This document shows, one piece after another, positions 41,123 to 49,920 of a DNA stretch of 64,000 nucleotides. The notes beneath the pieces are model-generated. The model was given only the letters and a program-made list of their open reading frames with translations, was not told the DNA's origin and did no database searches. Within the stretch, counting starts at the first letter, position 1. The number at the start of each line of letters is the position of its first letter. The position numbers and the translations under genes were made by a program. The stretch comes from Oscillospiraceae bacterium. GTDB taxonomy: Bacteria; Bacillota; Clostridia; Oscillospirales; Oscillospiraceae. Location of the stretch: assembly GCA_902778275.1 (NCBI GenBank), contig CACYXE010000001.1:186001-250000 (forward strand), given 5' to 3'.

Positions 41123-42133
41123 ATGCTCAAGTATATCATCAAACGAATCCTCAGCAGCATCATCGTGCTGCTGGGCGTCATTACGATCACCTTTTTTATC
41201 GCCCGGGTGATCCCCTCCAATCCGGAAGTGAAGTGGGCCGGACAGCGAGCCACCCAAGAACAGCTGGAGGCCGCCCGGATCGAGCTGGGCCTGGACAAGT
41301 CCCTGCCGGAGCAGTATGTGATCTACCTGCGGGATCTGCTCCACGGCAATCTGGGCATGAGCCTGAACACACACCAGCCCGTCGCGACGGAACTCAAGCG
41401 CTACATGCCCGCCACTCTGGAGCTGGTGCTGCTGGCCTTTCTGCTGGCGGTTTTGATCGGTATCCCGTTGGGCATCTACTCAGCCAAGAAGAAGGATAAG
41501 ATGCTGGACCATGTGAGCCGCTTTTTCTCCATCGGCGCGGTGTCCCTGCCCACCTTCTGGGTGGCGCTGTTTCTGCAGCTGATCTTCTACAAGAGTCTGA
41601 GCCTGCTGCCCATCGGCGGCCGGATCAGTGTGGAAGCCACCATCTTCCAGTCCATGCCCAAGATCACGGGGCTGCTGTTGCTGGACTGCCTGCTCACCGG
41701 CAACTTCGCTCTGATGGGCGACGCCTTCCGGCACATCATCTTGCCCTGCATCACCATTTCCCTGTATCCCATCGGCCTGGTGGCCCGCATGACCCGCAGC
41801 GCCCTGCTGGAGATCCTGGGTGAAGACTACATCACCGCCGGCCACAGCTACGGCCTGCGGGACAGCAAGATGCTCTGGAAGTACGCGCTGAAAAACAGCC
41901 TGGGTACCACCGCCACGGACGTGGCGCTGTCCATGGGCTATACGCTGACCGACACCTTTCTGGTGGAGGCCATCTTCTCCTGGCCCGGCATCGGCAGCTA
42001 TATCGCCAATGCTGTCACTTCACTGGACTATCCCGCCATCATCGGCGTGACCTTGTTCGGCGCCTGCTGTTACATCATCCTGAACCTGCTGGCGGACATC
42101 ATCATCGCGTCCGATCCGCGGGTGCGTCTGTAA
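41123..42133 (+). CDS. Oligopeptide ABC transporter permease, DppB type
   Basis: A full-length 336-residue permease: N-terminal helix IIVLLGVITITFFIARVIPSN, the LGLDKSLPEQYVIYLRDLLH motif, the coupling loop YITAGHSYGLRDSKM and EAIFSWPGIGSYIANAV. It pairs with the DppC-type protein that starts 12 bases later. It offers a complete comparison for the truncated dppB at 32544. Confidence 0.94.
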   Translation: MLKYIIKRILSSIIVLLGVITITFFIARVIPSNPEVKWAGQRATQEQLEAARIELGLDKSLPEQYVIYLRDLLHGNLGMSLNTHQPVATELKRYMPATLELVLLAFLLAVLIGIPLGIYSAKKKDKMLDHVSRFFSIGAVSLPTFWVALFLQLIFYKSLSLLPIGGRISVEATIFQSMPKITGLLLLDCLLTGNFALMGDAFRHIILPCITISLYPIGLVARMTRSALLEILGEDYITAGHSYGLRDSKMLWKYALKNSLGTTATDVALSMGYTLTDTFLVEAIFSWPGIGSYIANAVTSLDYPAIIGVTLFGACCYIILNLLADIIIASDPRVRL

Positions 42134-42145
42134 GGGGGTGGGACG

Positions 42146-43030
42146 GTGAACAATCTGATCCAGACCCTCAAGCCCAGGATCGAGAGCTTCCGGGAAAGCA
42201 TGTACCTGCTGGCGCGCAACAAGCTGAGCCTGCTGGCGCTTATCGTGCTGGTGCTGCTGGTGCTGTCGGCCATCTTCGCAAAAGTCCTTATTCCTTACCC
42301 CCAGGATATTGCCGATGCCAGCCATATTGAGATCAAGCTCCAGCCCCCAAGCGCCGAACACTGGATGGGCACCGATGAGTTGGGCCGTGATATTTTCAGC
42401 CGTGTGGTATACGGGGCAAGGGTGTCCCTCAGCTCCGCGCTGGGTGCCGTGGGCCTTTCCTTGCTGATTGGGATCCCTCTGGGCGCTATCGCCGGCAGCT
42501 TCGGCGGCTGGGTAGATAACGTGATCATGCGGCTGACGGATATCTTCCTCAGCTTTCCGCCGCTGCTGCTGGCTATCGCCATGGTGGCCATTATGGGCAG
42601 CGGGCTCAACAACGCCATTCTGGCCATCTCGCTTTCCTGGTGGCCCTGGTATACCCGTTTGCTGCGCGGCCAGGCCATCTCTGTCAAGGAGCGCAAATTC
42701 GTGCAGGCGGCGGAGACCATTGGCACCAGCCGGCTGAAAATCATTTTCAAGCATATCATCCCCAACTGCATCAGCCCTGTCATTGTGCAGGCCTCCATGG
42801 ATATCGGCGGCGTCATCCTGACGCTGGCAAGCTTGTCTTTCCTGGGTCTGGGCGCTCAATTGCCCACACCGGAATGGGGGCTTATGATTTCTATGGGCCG
42901 GACCTATTTCCCGGACAAATGGTGGTACTGTATTTTCCCGGGCGTGGCCATCTTCATTACCGTACTGTGCTTCAACCTTCTGGGCGACGCGATCCGTGAG
43001 ATCCTGGATCCCAAGACCCGGAAAAAGTGA
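42146..43030 (+). CDS. Oligopeptide ABC transporter permease, DppC type
   Basis: A 294-residue permease beginning with GTG 42146 behind AAGGGGGTGG. It has the DppC signature HWMGTDELGRDIFSRVVYGA and coupling loop KFVQAAETIGTSRLK. Six membrane helices are expected. It is complete and adjacent to its DppB partner and the fused ATPase gene, 12 bases downstream. Confidence 0.94.
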   Translation: MNNLIQTLKPRIESFRESMYLLARNKLSLLALIVLVLLVLSAIFAKVLIPYPQDIADASHIEIKLQPPSAEHWMGTDELGRDIFSRVVYGARVSLSSALGAVGLSLLIGIPLGAIAGSFGGWVDNVIMRLTDIFLSFPPLLLAIAMVAIMGSGLNNAILAISLSWWPWYTRLLRGQAISVKERKFVQAAETIGTSRLKIIFKHIIPNCISPVIVQASMDIGGVILTLASLSFLGLGAQLPTPEWGLMISMGRTYFPDKWWYCIFPGVAIFITVLCFNLLGDAIREILDPKTRKK

Positions 43031-43042
43031 GGAGGCTGGACG

Positions 43043-44839
43043 ATGGCATATTTTGAAATCAACAATCTGCACATTACCCATAAGTCCTACGAGGGCGAAA
43101 AAGATGTGCTGCAGATCGATCATCTGGAGATCCAGCGCGGTGAGACCTATGGCCTGGTGGGCGAATCCGGCCAGGGCAAGACCGTCTTGGCTTTGGCTGT
43201 TCAGCAGCTGCTGGCCTGCCCGCCGGGGAAGATCGTATCCGGTGAGGTACTGCTGGACGGGCAGGACCTGCTGAAACTGAACCAGAAGCAGATGCAGCGG
43301 AGTATCCGCGGCAGCAAGATGGCCATGATCTTCCAAGATCCCATGAGCTGCCTCAACCCGGTGTTTACCGTAGGCAGCATCATGACCGATGTGCTGCATA
43401 CCAGAAGGCAGGGACTGGGGCGAAAGGAAGCGACGCGGGAAGCGGTGTCACTTCTGCAGGAGGTTAAGCTGGCCGATGCGGAGAGCATCCTTTCCAAGTA
43501 TCCCCACCAGCTGTCCGGCGGGCAGCGGCAGCGTGTGATCATCGCTTTGGCGCTTGCCTGCGGCGCGGAGTTTCTGATCGCGGACGAACCGACGAGAAAT
43601 CTGGATGTGACGATCCAGGCCAGCATCCTGAAACTTCTGAAGGAGCTGCAGCTAAAGCGCGGCATGACAGTTCTTTTTATCGCCAACAACCTGAGTCTGG
43701 TCTCCGCCTTCTGTGACCGCGTGGGCATCCTCTATGGCGGCAGGATCATTGAGGAGAACGACACCGCCGCTCTGATCCAAAACCCGCAGCAGGAGTATAC
43801 CCGAGTTCTGCTGGAGGCAGTGAATACGGAGAGCCGTATCGCCGATCCCGTGGAGAGTGGGGAAGAACTGCTGCGCGTGGATCATCTGAAAAAATATTTC
43901 GATATCAACGACGATATCAAGCATCAGAAACACCTGTGTCTCAAAGCTGTGGATGATGTGAGCTTCACCCTGAATAAGGGCGAGGTGCTGGGCATTGTGG
44001 GCGAATCCGGCTGCGGAAAGTCCACGCTTGTCAACACCATCCTCAACCTCTTTGAGCCCACCGAGGGTGAGGTTTGGTTTGAAGGCCAGCAAGCCCTGGG
44101 GGGCGGGAAGAAAGGCGGCAACGCCTTTAAGAAAAACGTGCAGATCGTTTTCCAGGATCCTTACTGGTCGCTCAATCCCCGCTGGCTCATCAAAGACATC
44201 GTAGCTGAACCCATCGAGGTCTATGAGCATCTTGGAGAGGCGGAGAAACTCACACGTGTCAAGGAACTGCTTGCCATGGTCGGCATCGGGGAGGACGCCT
44301 GCTACAAGTATCCGCATGAGTTTTCCGGCGGCCAGCGCCAGCGTATCGCCATTGCGCGCTCCCTGGCCTCCCAACCTAAACTCGTGGTTCTGGATGAGCC
44401 CACCAGCTCCATTGATGTGTTCAGCCAGGAGCAGATCCTGGCCCTTATCAAGGATCTGAAAAAGCGTTTTGGCCTGACCAATATCCTGATCAGCCATGAC
44501 CTGGGCGTGGTTCACGAGCTGGCCAACAAGATCGCCGTCATGTATCTGGGCAAGATCGTGGAGTTCGGCTCGGCCGAGGATGTGTTCCGCCACCCTATCC
44601 ACCCCTATACCCGGGCGCTGTTCGATTCCATCCCCACGCTGACGACACGGGGCATGGACGCCCTCAAGACGCTGGAAGGGCAGATCCCCAGCCCCATCAA
44701 CCCGCCTCCCGGCTGCGCCTTTCACGAGCGCTGCGCCTATGCCTGCGATAAATGCAGCCAGTGCGCACCACAGCCGGAGGATATGGGCGGCGGGCGCATG
44801 GTGAGCTGCCTGCGTGCCCGTGAGTTGGCTGAAGGCTGA
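43043..44839 (+). CDS. Fused double ABC ATPase for peptide import
   Basis: DppD and DppF in one 598-residue chain. Domain 1 (1-265): Walker A GESGQGKT (40-47), IFQDPMSCLNP, LSGGQRQRV, LIADEPTRNLD. Domain 2 (275-598): Walker A GESGCGKS (320-327), FQDPYWSLNPR, FSGGQRQRIAIARSL, LVVLDEPTSSID, LISHDLGVV. In domain 1 the switch region reads FIANNLSLV, so the usual catalytic His is Asn215 and the next Asp is Asn216; this site is probably weak or regulatory. The C-terminal cysteines (CAYACDKCSQC) match the oligopeptide-type extension. Confidence 0.93.
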   Translation: MAYFEINNLHITHKSYEGEKDVLQIDHLEIQRGETYGLVGESGQGKTVLALAVQQLLACPPGKIVSGEVLLDGQDLLKLNQKQMQRSIRGSKMAMIFQDPMSCLNPVFTVGSIMTDVLHTRRQGLGRKEATREAVSLLQEVKLADAESILSKYPHQLSGGQRQRVIIALALACGAEFLIADEPTRNLDVTIQASILKLLKELQLKRGMTVLFIANNLSLVSAFCDRVGILYGGRIIEENDTAALIQNPQQEYTRVLLEAVNTESRIADPVESGEELLRVDHLKKYFDINDDIKHQKHLCLKAVDDVSFTLNKGEVLGIVGESGCGKSTLVNTILNLFEPTEGEVWFEGQQALGGGKKGGNAFKKNVQIVFQDPYWSLNPRWLIKDIVAEPIEVYEHLGEAEKLTRVKELLAMVGIGEDACYKYPHEFSGGQRQRIAIARSLASQPKLVVLDEPTSSIDVFSQEQILALIKDLKKRFGLTNILISHDLGVVHELANKIAVMYLGKIVEFGSAEDVFRHPIHPYTRALFDSIPTLTTRGMDALKTLEGQIPSPINPPPGCAFHERCAYACDKCSQCAPQPEDMGGGRMVSCLRARELAEG

Positions 44840-44896
44840 GAGATAACGGATATACGGATATGGCTTATTGATATTGGAAGAGAAGGAGATGCGGAT

Positions 44897-45994
44897 ATGA
44901 GAGTTTTGACGCGTGAAGAATTGTTGGATATCCTGTGGGGCTGCACCATCCTAGGTACAGGCGGCGGCGGCAGCCTTGAAGAGGGGATCAAACAGATCGA
45001 CGAGGCTTTGGCAGCAGGGAAGCAGTTCAAGCTGGTTAGCTTTGACGAGCTGCCGGACGACGCCGTGATCGGGACCCCCTATGCCTGCGGCGCGATCAGC
45101 CCGCTAACCGAGGAAGAGACCAAGAAATACGCCCGCCTGAAGGAATTGGAGGAGAGCTTCTATCTGGCCAATATGCGCCAGCTGGAGAGCTTCCTCGGTA
45201 AAGAAGTGTCCGCTGTGATCTCCACAGAGCTGGGCGGCGGCAACACCGCTACAGCCTTTTACGTGGGCGCTATGACGGATCGGTTGATCGTGGACGGCGA
45301 TCCGGCCGGGCGCAGCGTGCCCGCGCTGCAGCACTCCACTTACTACCTGAAGGGCGTTCCCATGTGCCCTATGGCGGTGATGAATGAGTTTGGTGAGGGC
45401 GCAGTGTTCACGAACGTGTTTGACGACGAGCGGGGCGAGGACCTGGTCCGGGCTCTGGCTGTGGTCAGCCGAAATACGATCGCGGTCATGGATCACGTCA
45501 ATACTGCGGCGGTGCTGAAGGATGCCGTGATCCGCGGCGCCATCAGCTATGCGGAAGCCATCGGGAAGGCCTATCGTCGAACTCTTGCACAGGGCGGGGA
45601 CTATGTCCAGGCTGTCACTGACACGGGAAAAGGTAAGCTGATGTTCTGCGGTATGGTGACAGAGAGCGCCTTTGAGACCCGGGACGGCTATACCTACGGT
45701 GACACCCTTATCGAGGGCGAGGGCAACTGGGCCGGTCACAAGCTGCATCTCTGGTATCAGAACGAGAACATCATCAGCTGGCTGGACGGCGAGATCTTCG
45801 TCACGGTGCCGGATCTGATCTGCCTGTTCAACCTGGACAAGGCCGAGCCGCAGCTCAATCCCTATGCCGTCGTTGGCGAGCATGTGGCCGTCACGGCCCT
45901 GCCGGCCCCGGCGGAGTGGACCACGCAGCGCGGGCTTGAGGTCTTCGGCCCCCGCAGCTTCGGCTTTGACGTGGACTACGTCCCTTATTGCTGA
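44897..45994 (+). CDS. DUF917 family protein
   Basis: A 365-residue protein with the family start LLDILWGCTILGTGGGGSLEE, then ISTELGGGNTATAFYVGA and VFDDERGEDLVRALAVVSRN. DUF917 members relate to hydantoinase-type and S-methylthiohydantoin desulfurase-like proteins and usually sit beside transporters or amidohydrolases. Here it lies between a peptide transporter and two peptidases, suggesting action on cyclic or modified peptides. The reaction is not known. The ribosome site is AAGGAG. Confidence 0.88.
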   Translation: MRVLTREELLDILWGCTILGTGGGGSLEEGIKQIDEALAAGKQFKLVSFDELPDDAVIGTPYACGAISPLTEEETKKYARLKELEESFYLANMRQLESFLGKEVSAVISTELGGGNTATAFYVGAMTDRLIVDGDPAGRSVPALQHSTYYLKGVPMCPMAVMNEFGEGAVFTNVFDDERGEDLVRALAVVSRNTIAVMDHVNTAAVLKDAVIRGAISYAEAIGKAYRRTLAQGGDYVQAVTDTGKGKLMFCGMVTESAFETRDGYTYGDTLIEGEGNWAGHKLHLWYQNENIISWLDGEIFVTVPDLICLFNLDKAEPQLNPYAVVGEHVAVTALPAPAEWTTQRGLEVFGPRSFGFDVDYVPYC

Positions 45995-46072
45995 GGGCAG
46001 CCGACGATCCTTATCCCGTCCGCCGTCTCGTCGGCGGAGACGCCGGGAAAAACGAATCAGGAGTGTACGGTT

Positions 46073-47356
46073 TTGGACAGAGAAGAATTTTTGAGAGACC
46101 TGCGGGGCCTGATGGCCATCGAGAGCGTGGCCATGCTGGACCCGGACGAGGCGCATCCCTACGGCAGCGCCCCGGCGGCGGCTCTGGACTATGTGCTGGC
46201 GCTGTGCGAGCGCTTCGGCATCCGCACCGAGAACCGCGGCGGCAAGGTAGCCTGGGCCGAGATCGGTCAAGGTGAGGAGATCGTTGGGATTCTGGGCCAC
46301 CTGGACGTGGTGCCCGCGGGAGACGGCTGGCAGCATGACCCCAGGGGCGAGATCTGCGGCGACCGGCTCTACGGCCGGGGCGCAGTGGACGACAAGGGTC
46401 CCACCCTGGCGGCGCTCTATGCCATGAAGGAGCTCCAGGACGCGGGAGCGCCCCTGAAGCGCCGGGTACGGCTGGTTTTCGGCCAAAGCGAAGAGACCGG
46501 CGGCTGGGACGATATGGAGTACTACAAATCCCATGAACAGCTTCCGGTGTTTGGCTTTACGCCGGATGCTGATTTCCCCGCAATCTATGGGGAAAAAGGG
46601 ATTCTGAACTATGAACTGCGCTTGCCCCTGGCGGGCAGCGGACTGCTGCAGGTATCCGGCGGCGACGCCTCCAACATGGTGCCGTCCTGGGCGGAGGCAG
46701 TGCTGGACAGCGCCGAGGGCCCGGTGACTCTGCACACCGAGGGGCGTTCCGCCCACGCCAGTACCCCGGAAAAAGGGCTGAACGCAATCAGCCTGCTGAT
46801 GGAGAGGCTGGCCGACGAGGGCGCCGACAGCCCGCTGGTCCGCTTTTATCAGGAGCATATCGGCTTTGACAGCACCGGCGGAAAAATGGGCTGCGGCTTT
46901 GCCGACGCGCAGAGCGGCCCCCTGACTCTGAACGCGGGGCTGCTGCGCACCGAGGGGGATCAGATCGTCCTGACCCTGGATATCCGCAGCCCGGTAACGA
47001 CAGCGGAGGCGCAGGTGCGCGCCGCCATTGAGGCGGCTTGCGCGCCCTACGGCATGGAGCTTCAATGCCGGGAGGCCATGGAGCCTATTTACATGGACAA
47101 GGACGGCCAGGTCATTCAGACCATGCTGGAGGTATACCGCCAGGTGACGGGGGACCATTCGGAGCCGACCGTGATCGGCGGCGGTACCTATGCGCGGGCT
47201 ATGCCGGGGATCGTGGCTTTTGGCCCCATGCAGCCCGGGCGAGAGTGTACCGAGCATCAGAAGGATGAATATATCCTGCTGGAGGATCTGTTCCAGGCAG
47301 AAGAAATCTATCGTATGACTATTGAGAAGCTGGCCAATCTGGAGGCAACGCCATGA
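46073..47356 (+). CDS. M20 family dipeptidase (PepV/Sapep-like)
   Basis: A 427-residue zinc peptidase: GHLDVVPAGDGW (metal His and Asp), GRGAVDDKGPTLAAL (bridging Asp), GQSEETGGWDDMEYY (catalytic Glu pair), a lid domain with TEGRSAHASTPEKGLNAI, and a terminal ECTEHQKDEYI His. It cleaves dipeptides in the cytosol. The start is TTG 46073 with CAGGAG nine bases upstream; no better ATG fits. It overlaps the next gene by four bases (ATGA). Confidence 0.92.
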   Translation: MDREEFLRDLRGLMAIESVAMLDPDEAHPYGSAPAAALDYVLALCERFGIRTENRGGKVAWAEIGQGEEIVGILGHLDVVPAGDGWQHDPRGEICGDRLYGRGAVDDKGPTLAALYAMKELQDAGAPLKRRVRLVFGQSEETGGWDDMEYYKSHEQLPVFGFTPDADFPAIYGEKGILNYELRLPLAGSGLLQVSGGDASNMVPSWAEAVLDSAEGPVTLHTEGRSAHASTPEKGLNAISLLMERLADEGADSPLVRFYQEHIGFDSTGGKMGCGFADAQSGPLTLNAGLLRTEGDQIVLTLDIRSPVTTAEAQVRAAIEAACAPYGMELQCREAMEPIYMDKDGQVIQTMLEVYRQVTGDHSEPTVIGGGTYARAMPGIVAFGPMQPGRECTEHQKDEYILLEDLFQAEEIYRMTIEKLANLEATP

Positions 47357-48381
47357 ATATCGAACTGAAACAGGCAGCGGACAAGCTGATTTGTGAGATT
47401 TTCGCCGTAAAGCCCGGCGAGACCGTGACCATCACCACCGATTACGACAGCAATATGAATGTCACCCGGGCCGTGGCGGATGCCGTGCAGGAGGCCGGTG
47501 GTTTTCCATTGATCCTGCAGCATCCCACGCCAGGCAGCGTAGGTAAAGCAGCAGACCCGGATCTGCCGGTGGACGTGTTGAGCGCCGCCCTCAGCGTCAC
47601 AGATGTATGGATCGAATTCAATCATCAGTGGCTGCTGTATTCCACACCTTATGAGCGGGCCAGCGCTGAGAACAAAAAACTGCGCTACATGTGCCTGGTG
47701 GATTTTAACGAGGATCTTCTGATTCGCACTGTGGGGCATGTAGACACCCCGCGGCTTCAGGTTTTCATGCGCCGTGTTGCGGATCTTACCCGTCAAGCGA
47801 AAACGATGCATGTGACTACACCTGCGGGGACGGACGTCCATTTTGAAATCGATCCGATCCACTATGTGGCCTGTGACTGCGGCGACGCTTCTTCCCCGGC
47901 GATTCATATGCTTACGGGGCAGATCAATGTGGTGCCCCGCTTTGGCAGTATCCAGGGGAAGATCGTGTTTGACGGCTGTGTTACACCACCCTTTGGGCGG
48001 GTGCCAGACAAGCCTGTGGAGTTGACCGTTGAGGACGGCGTTATCACCGCTGTAACAGGCGGAGAGGATGCCCGTATCTATGAGGCATATCTGCGGCAGT
48101 TCAATGACCCTGGCATGCTGAAGATGGCCCATATTTCCTATGGTTTTAATCCTGGCGCCCGGCTGACAGGCAACATCGTTGAGGATGAACGGGTCTGGGG
48201 TGCTACCGAATGGGGCATCGGCTATGTGAGCGATGTGGACGCGCCGCCCTGCGGGCAGGATGCGGTCAGCCACAGCGACGGGATTTGCCTTCGTTCCACG
48301 GTATGCTTGGATGATCGCTGCATCATGCGTGACGGCGTGATCATCGATCCGGAGCTTGTCGTCCTGGATCCGACAAGATAA
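47353..48381 (+). CDS. M29-like aminopeptidase/leucyl aminopeptidase family protein
   Basis: A 342-residue protein with family features such as KPGETVTITTDYDSN, RRVADLTRQAKTMHVTTPAG, NVVPRFGSIQGKIVFDG, IEDERVWG-like (NIVEDERVWGATEWGIGYV) and AVSHSDGICLRSTVCLDD. Relatives are aminopeptidase T-like metallopeptidases, though some act on other amide substrates. It is translationally coupled to the M20 dipeptidase and ends the second peptide operon. The metal ligands are not obvious by eye, so the exact activity is uncertain. Confidence 0.75.
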   Translation: MNIELKQAADKLICEIFAVKPGETVTITTDYDSNMNVTRAVADAVQEAGGFPLILQHPTPGSVGKAADPDLPVDVLSAALSVTDVWIEFNHQWLLYSTPYERASAENKKLRYMCLVDFNEDLLIRTVGHVDTPRLQVFMRRVADLTRQAKTMHVTTPAGTDVHFEIDPIHYVACDCGDASSPAIHMLTGQINVVPRFGSIQGKIVFDGCVTPPFGRVPDKPVELTVEDGVITAVTGGEDARIYEAYLRQFNDPGMLKMAHISYGFNPGARLTGNIVEDERVWGATEWGIGYVSDVDAPPCGQDAVSHSDGICLRSTVCLDDRCIMRDGVIIDPELVVLDPTR

Positions 48382-48419
48382 AGGGACCATTATCATCAAT
48401 CCGAGTTGCTGAAAAAACG

Positions 48420-48465
48420 AAATGAGACAGTGCCTGCATGAAAAGCAGATGCTGTCTCATTTTGT
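48420..48465. terminator. Bidirectional terminator between convergent operons
   Basis: AAATGAGACAG pairs with CTGTCTCATTT, with an inner CTGC/GCAG pair. A run upstream and TTTT downstream serve both the peptide operon and the molybdopterin operon. Confidence 0.8.
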
Positions 48466-48491
48466 TTATGTCTTGTATGCAGGGTTTTCTG

Positions 48492-49907
48492 TCAGGCAAG
48501 GATGCGGATCGCGTCAGCTTCATCCAAATGTTCGATTGCCTTTTTTGCCTCAAGCAGATTGGGGCAGAGAAGCCCCCGATAGCTATGCCCTTTTTTGCTG
48601 AGTTCCATCTCCGTCAAGCTGCCGTGTATGCTCCAGACCGATTCGGAGAGAAAGTCTTTATATAGAGCGGATATGGGCTCCACAGGAATGTGTTTCACTT
48701 TGACTGGATGTCGACGAGACGGCGCGCCGCCTGTGCGGAGGAAGATCCGGTACAGCTCGCGGGGATTGATGAAATAGTCCACCGCTCCGGTTTCCAAGGC
48801 CTCTGCTCCGCAGCCGTTTTCTGCGCTGATATAAATCAGCTTTGCGTCGGGGAACTTTGCCTTTGCAAAGTCCGAAAAGCACTTGAGCGGTGAATCATAG
48901 AAAGCAAACCGCTCAGATAAGTCCGGAAAACGGGTTTGCAGATAAGATTTGGCTGCATATTTTTCCGACAGCAGCAGCGGGGCTTTCCCAAGACGCCCGT
49001 TCAGAAGCTCCACAGCTTTTTCTTGTGACAGAGCTTCCGCATCCCGACCGTCAAAGACGTGGTCGATCCCGATCTTTTTCAGCGCTGCGGCCACCTGTTC
49101 GAAGCTGAAGCCTGCGCCGTATAGCTTCTCCAGCGGTTCCACTGCATCAGGACAGAGGAGCGCCACGGTTTGCGTCCCATACTGATGAGCATAATACAGG
49201 ATCTCGTCTTTATGCTCTGCCATGAACAGCGCGCCCGTGGGGCAGACCTCCACGCAGCGGCCGCAGCGAATGCAGCCATCGTTGCGCATATCCGTTTTCG
49301 CGCCCACAGTTTGGCCCTTTTCCCGTTTGCGCAGTCCGAGGATTCCCACACCCTGGCGCTCGCAGACCTCCACGCAGCGGCGGCACTTGATACACTTGTC
49401 CATGTTGCGGATCACCGAACCGGTGGAGCTATCCATCCCGAAATCATGTTCCTGTATTTCAAAGGGCAGTTTGTCAACACCGAAGCGAAGGGCAAGACTC
49501 TGCAGCTCGCAGAAGCCGTCCCGTACACAGTCGCAGAAAAAGCAGCTCTCACAGAACTTGGGATCGAAATGCTCTGCTTTCGTGGAGCCGATGCGCAGGC
49601 AATGGTGGCAGTCCACCGTGTGCTGACGGAACATTTCTTCGATCAGCGCCTTGCGCTTGGAAAACAGGGAAGGGGAATCCGTGGCAATACACATGCCGGG
49701 CTTTACCTTTGTGGCGCAGGCCAGCTTTTCCTGCTCCTCACCCTCAATTTCTACCATACAGAGTTTGCAGGCCGCCTTGGGCTTCAGACCCTCCACGGCA
49801 CACAGGGTGGACATCTCGATCCCGTTCAGACGAGCCGCTTCCAGAATCGTCGAGCCTTCGGGGGCTACGACATGTTTGCCATTAATGATCAATTCCACTT
49901 CGTTCAT
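48492..49907 (-). CDS. Multi-cluster iron-sulfur subunit, NuoG/[FeFe]-hydrogenase-like
   Basis: A 471-residue electron-transfer subunit. The N-terminal [2Fe-2S] domain has C36, C47, C50 and C64. A HTVDCHHC segment and a CESCFFCDCVRDGFC region follow, replacing the usual His-Cys3 cluster motif. Then come two [4Fe-4S] motifs, CIKCRRCVEVC and CIRCGRCVEVCP. The remaining 240 residues resemble the start of the hydrogenase large domain but lack the H-cluster cysteines, so hydrogenase activity is unlikely. It lies 13 bases after the molybdopterin oxidoreductase gene and probably links it to NAD(P)H or ferredoxin. Confidence 0.85.
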   Translation of the reverse strand: MNEVELIINGKHVVAPEGSTILEAARLNGIEMSTLCAVEGLKPKAACKLCMVEIEGEEQEKLACATKVKPGMCIATDSPSLFSKRKALIEEMFRQHTVDCHHCLRIGSTKAEHFDPKFCESCFFCDCVRDGFCELQSLALRFGVDKLPFEIQEHDFGMDSSTGSVIRNMDKCIKCRRCVEVCERQGVGILGLRKREKGQTVGAKTDMRNDGCIRCGRCVEVCPTGALFMAEHKDEILYYAHQYGTQTVALLCPDAVEPLEKLYGAGFSFEQVAAALKKIGIDHVFDGRDAEALSQEKAVELLNGRLGKAPLLLSEKYAAKSYLQTRFPDLSERFAFYDSPLKCFSDFAKAKFPDAKLIYISAENGCGAEALETGAVDYFINPRELYRIFLRTGGAPSRRHPVKVKHIPVEPISALYKDFLSESVWSIHGSLTEMELSKKGHSYRGLLCPNLLEAKKAIEHLDEADAIRILA

Positions 49908-49920
49908 GTCCGCCCCTCCC

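Noticed and set aside
45104-47257. 717-codon minus-strand frame across the DUF917 and M20 genes
   Set aside because: It spans two clear plus-strand genes and their spacer, with Arg/His/Gln-rich low-quality sequence typical of GC-rich shadow frames.
48492-49907. [FeFe]-hydrogenase
   Set aside because: The electron-transfer domains are present but none of the H-cluster cysteine motifs are.
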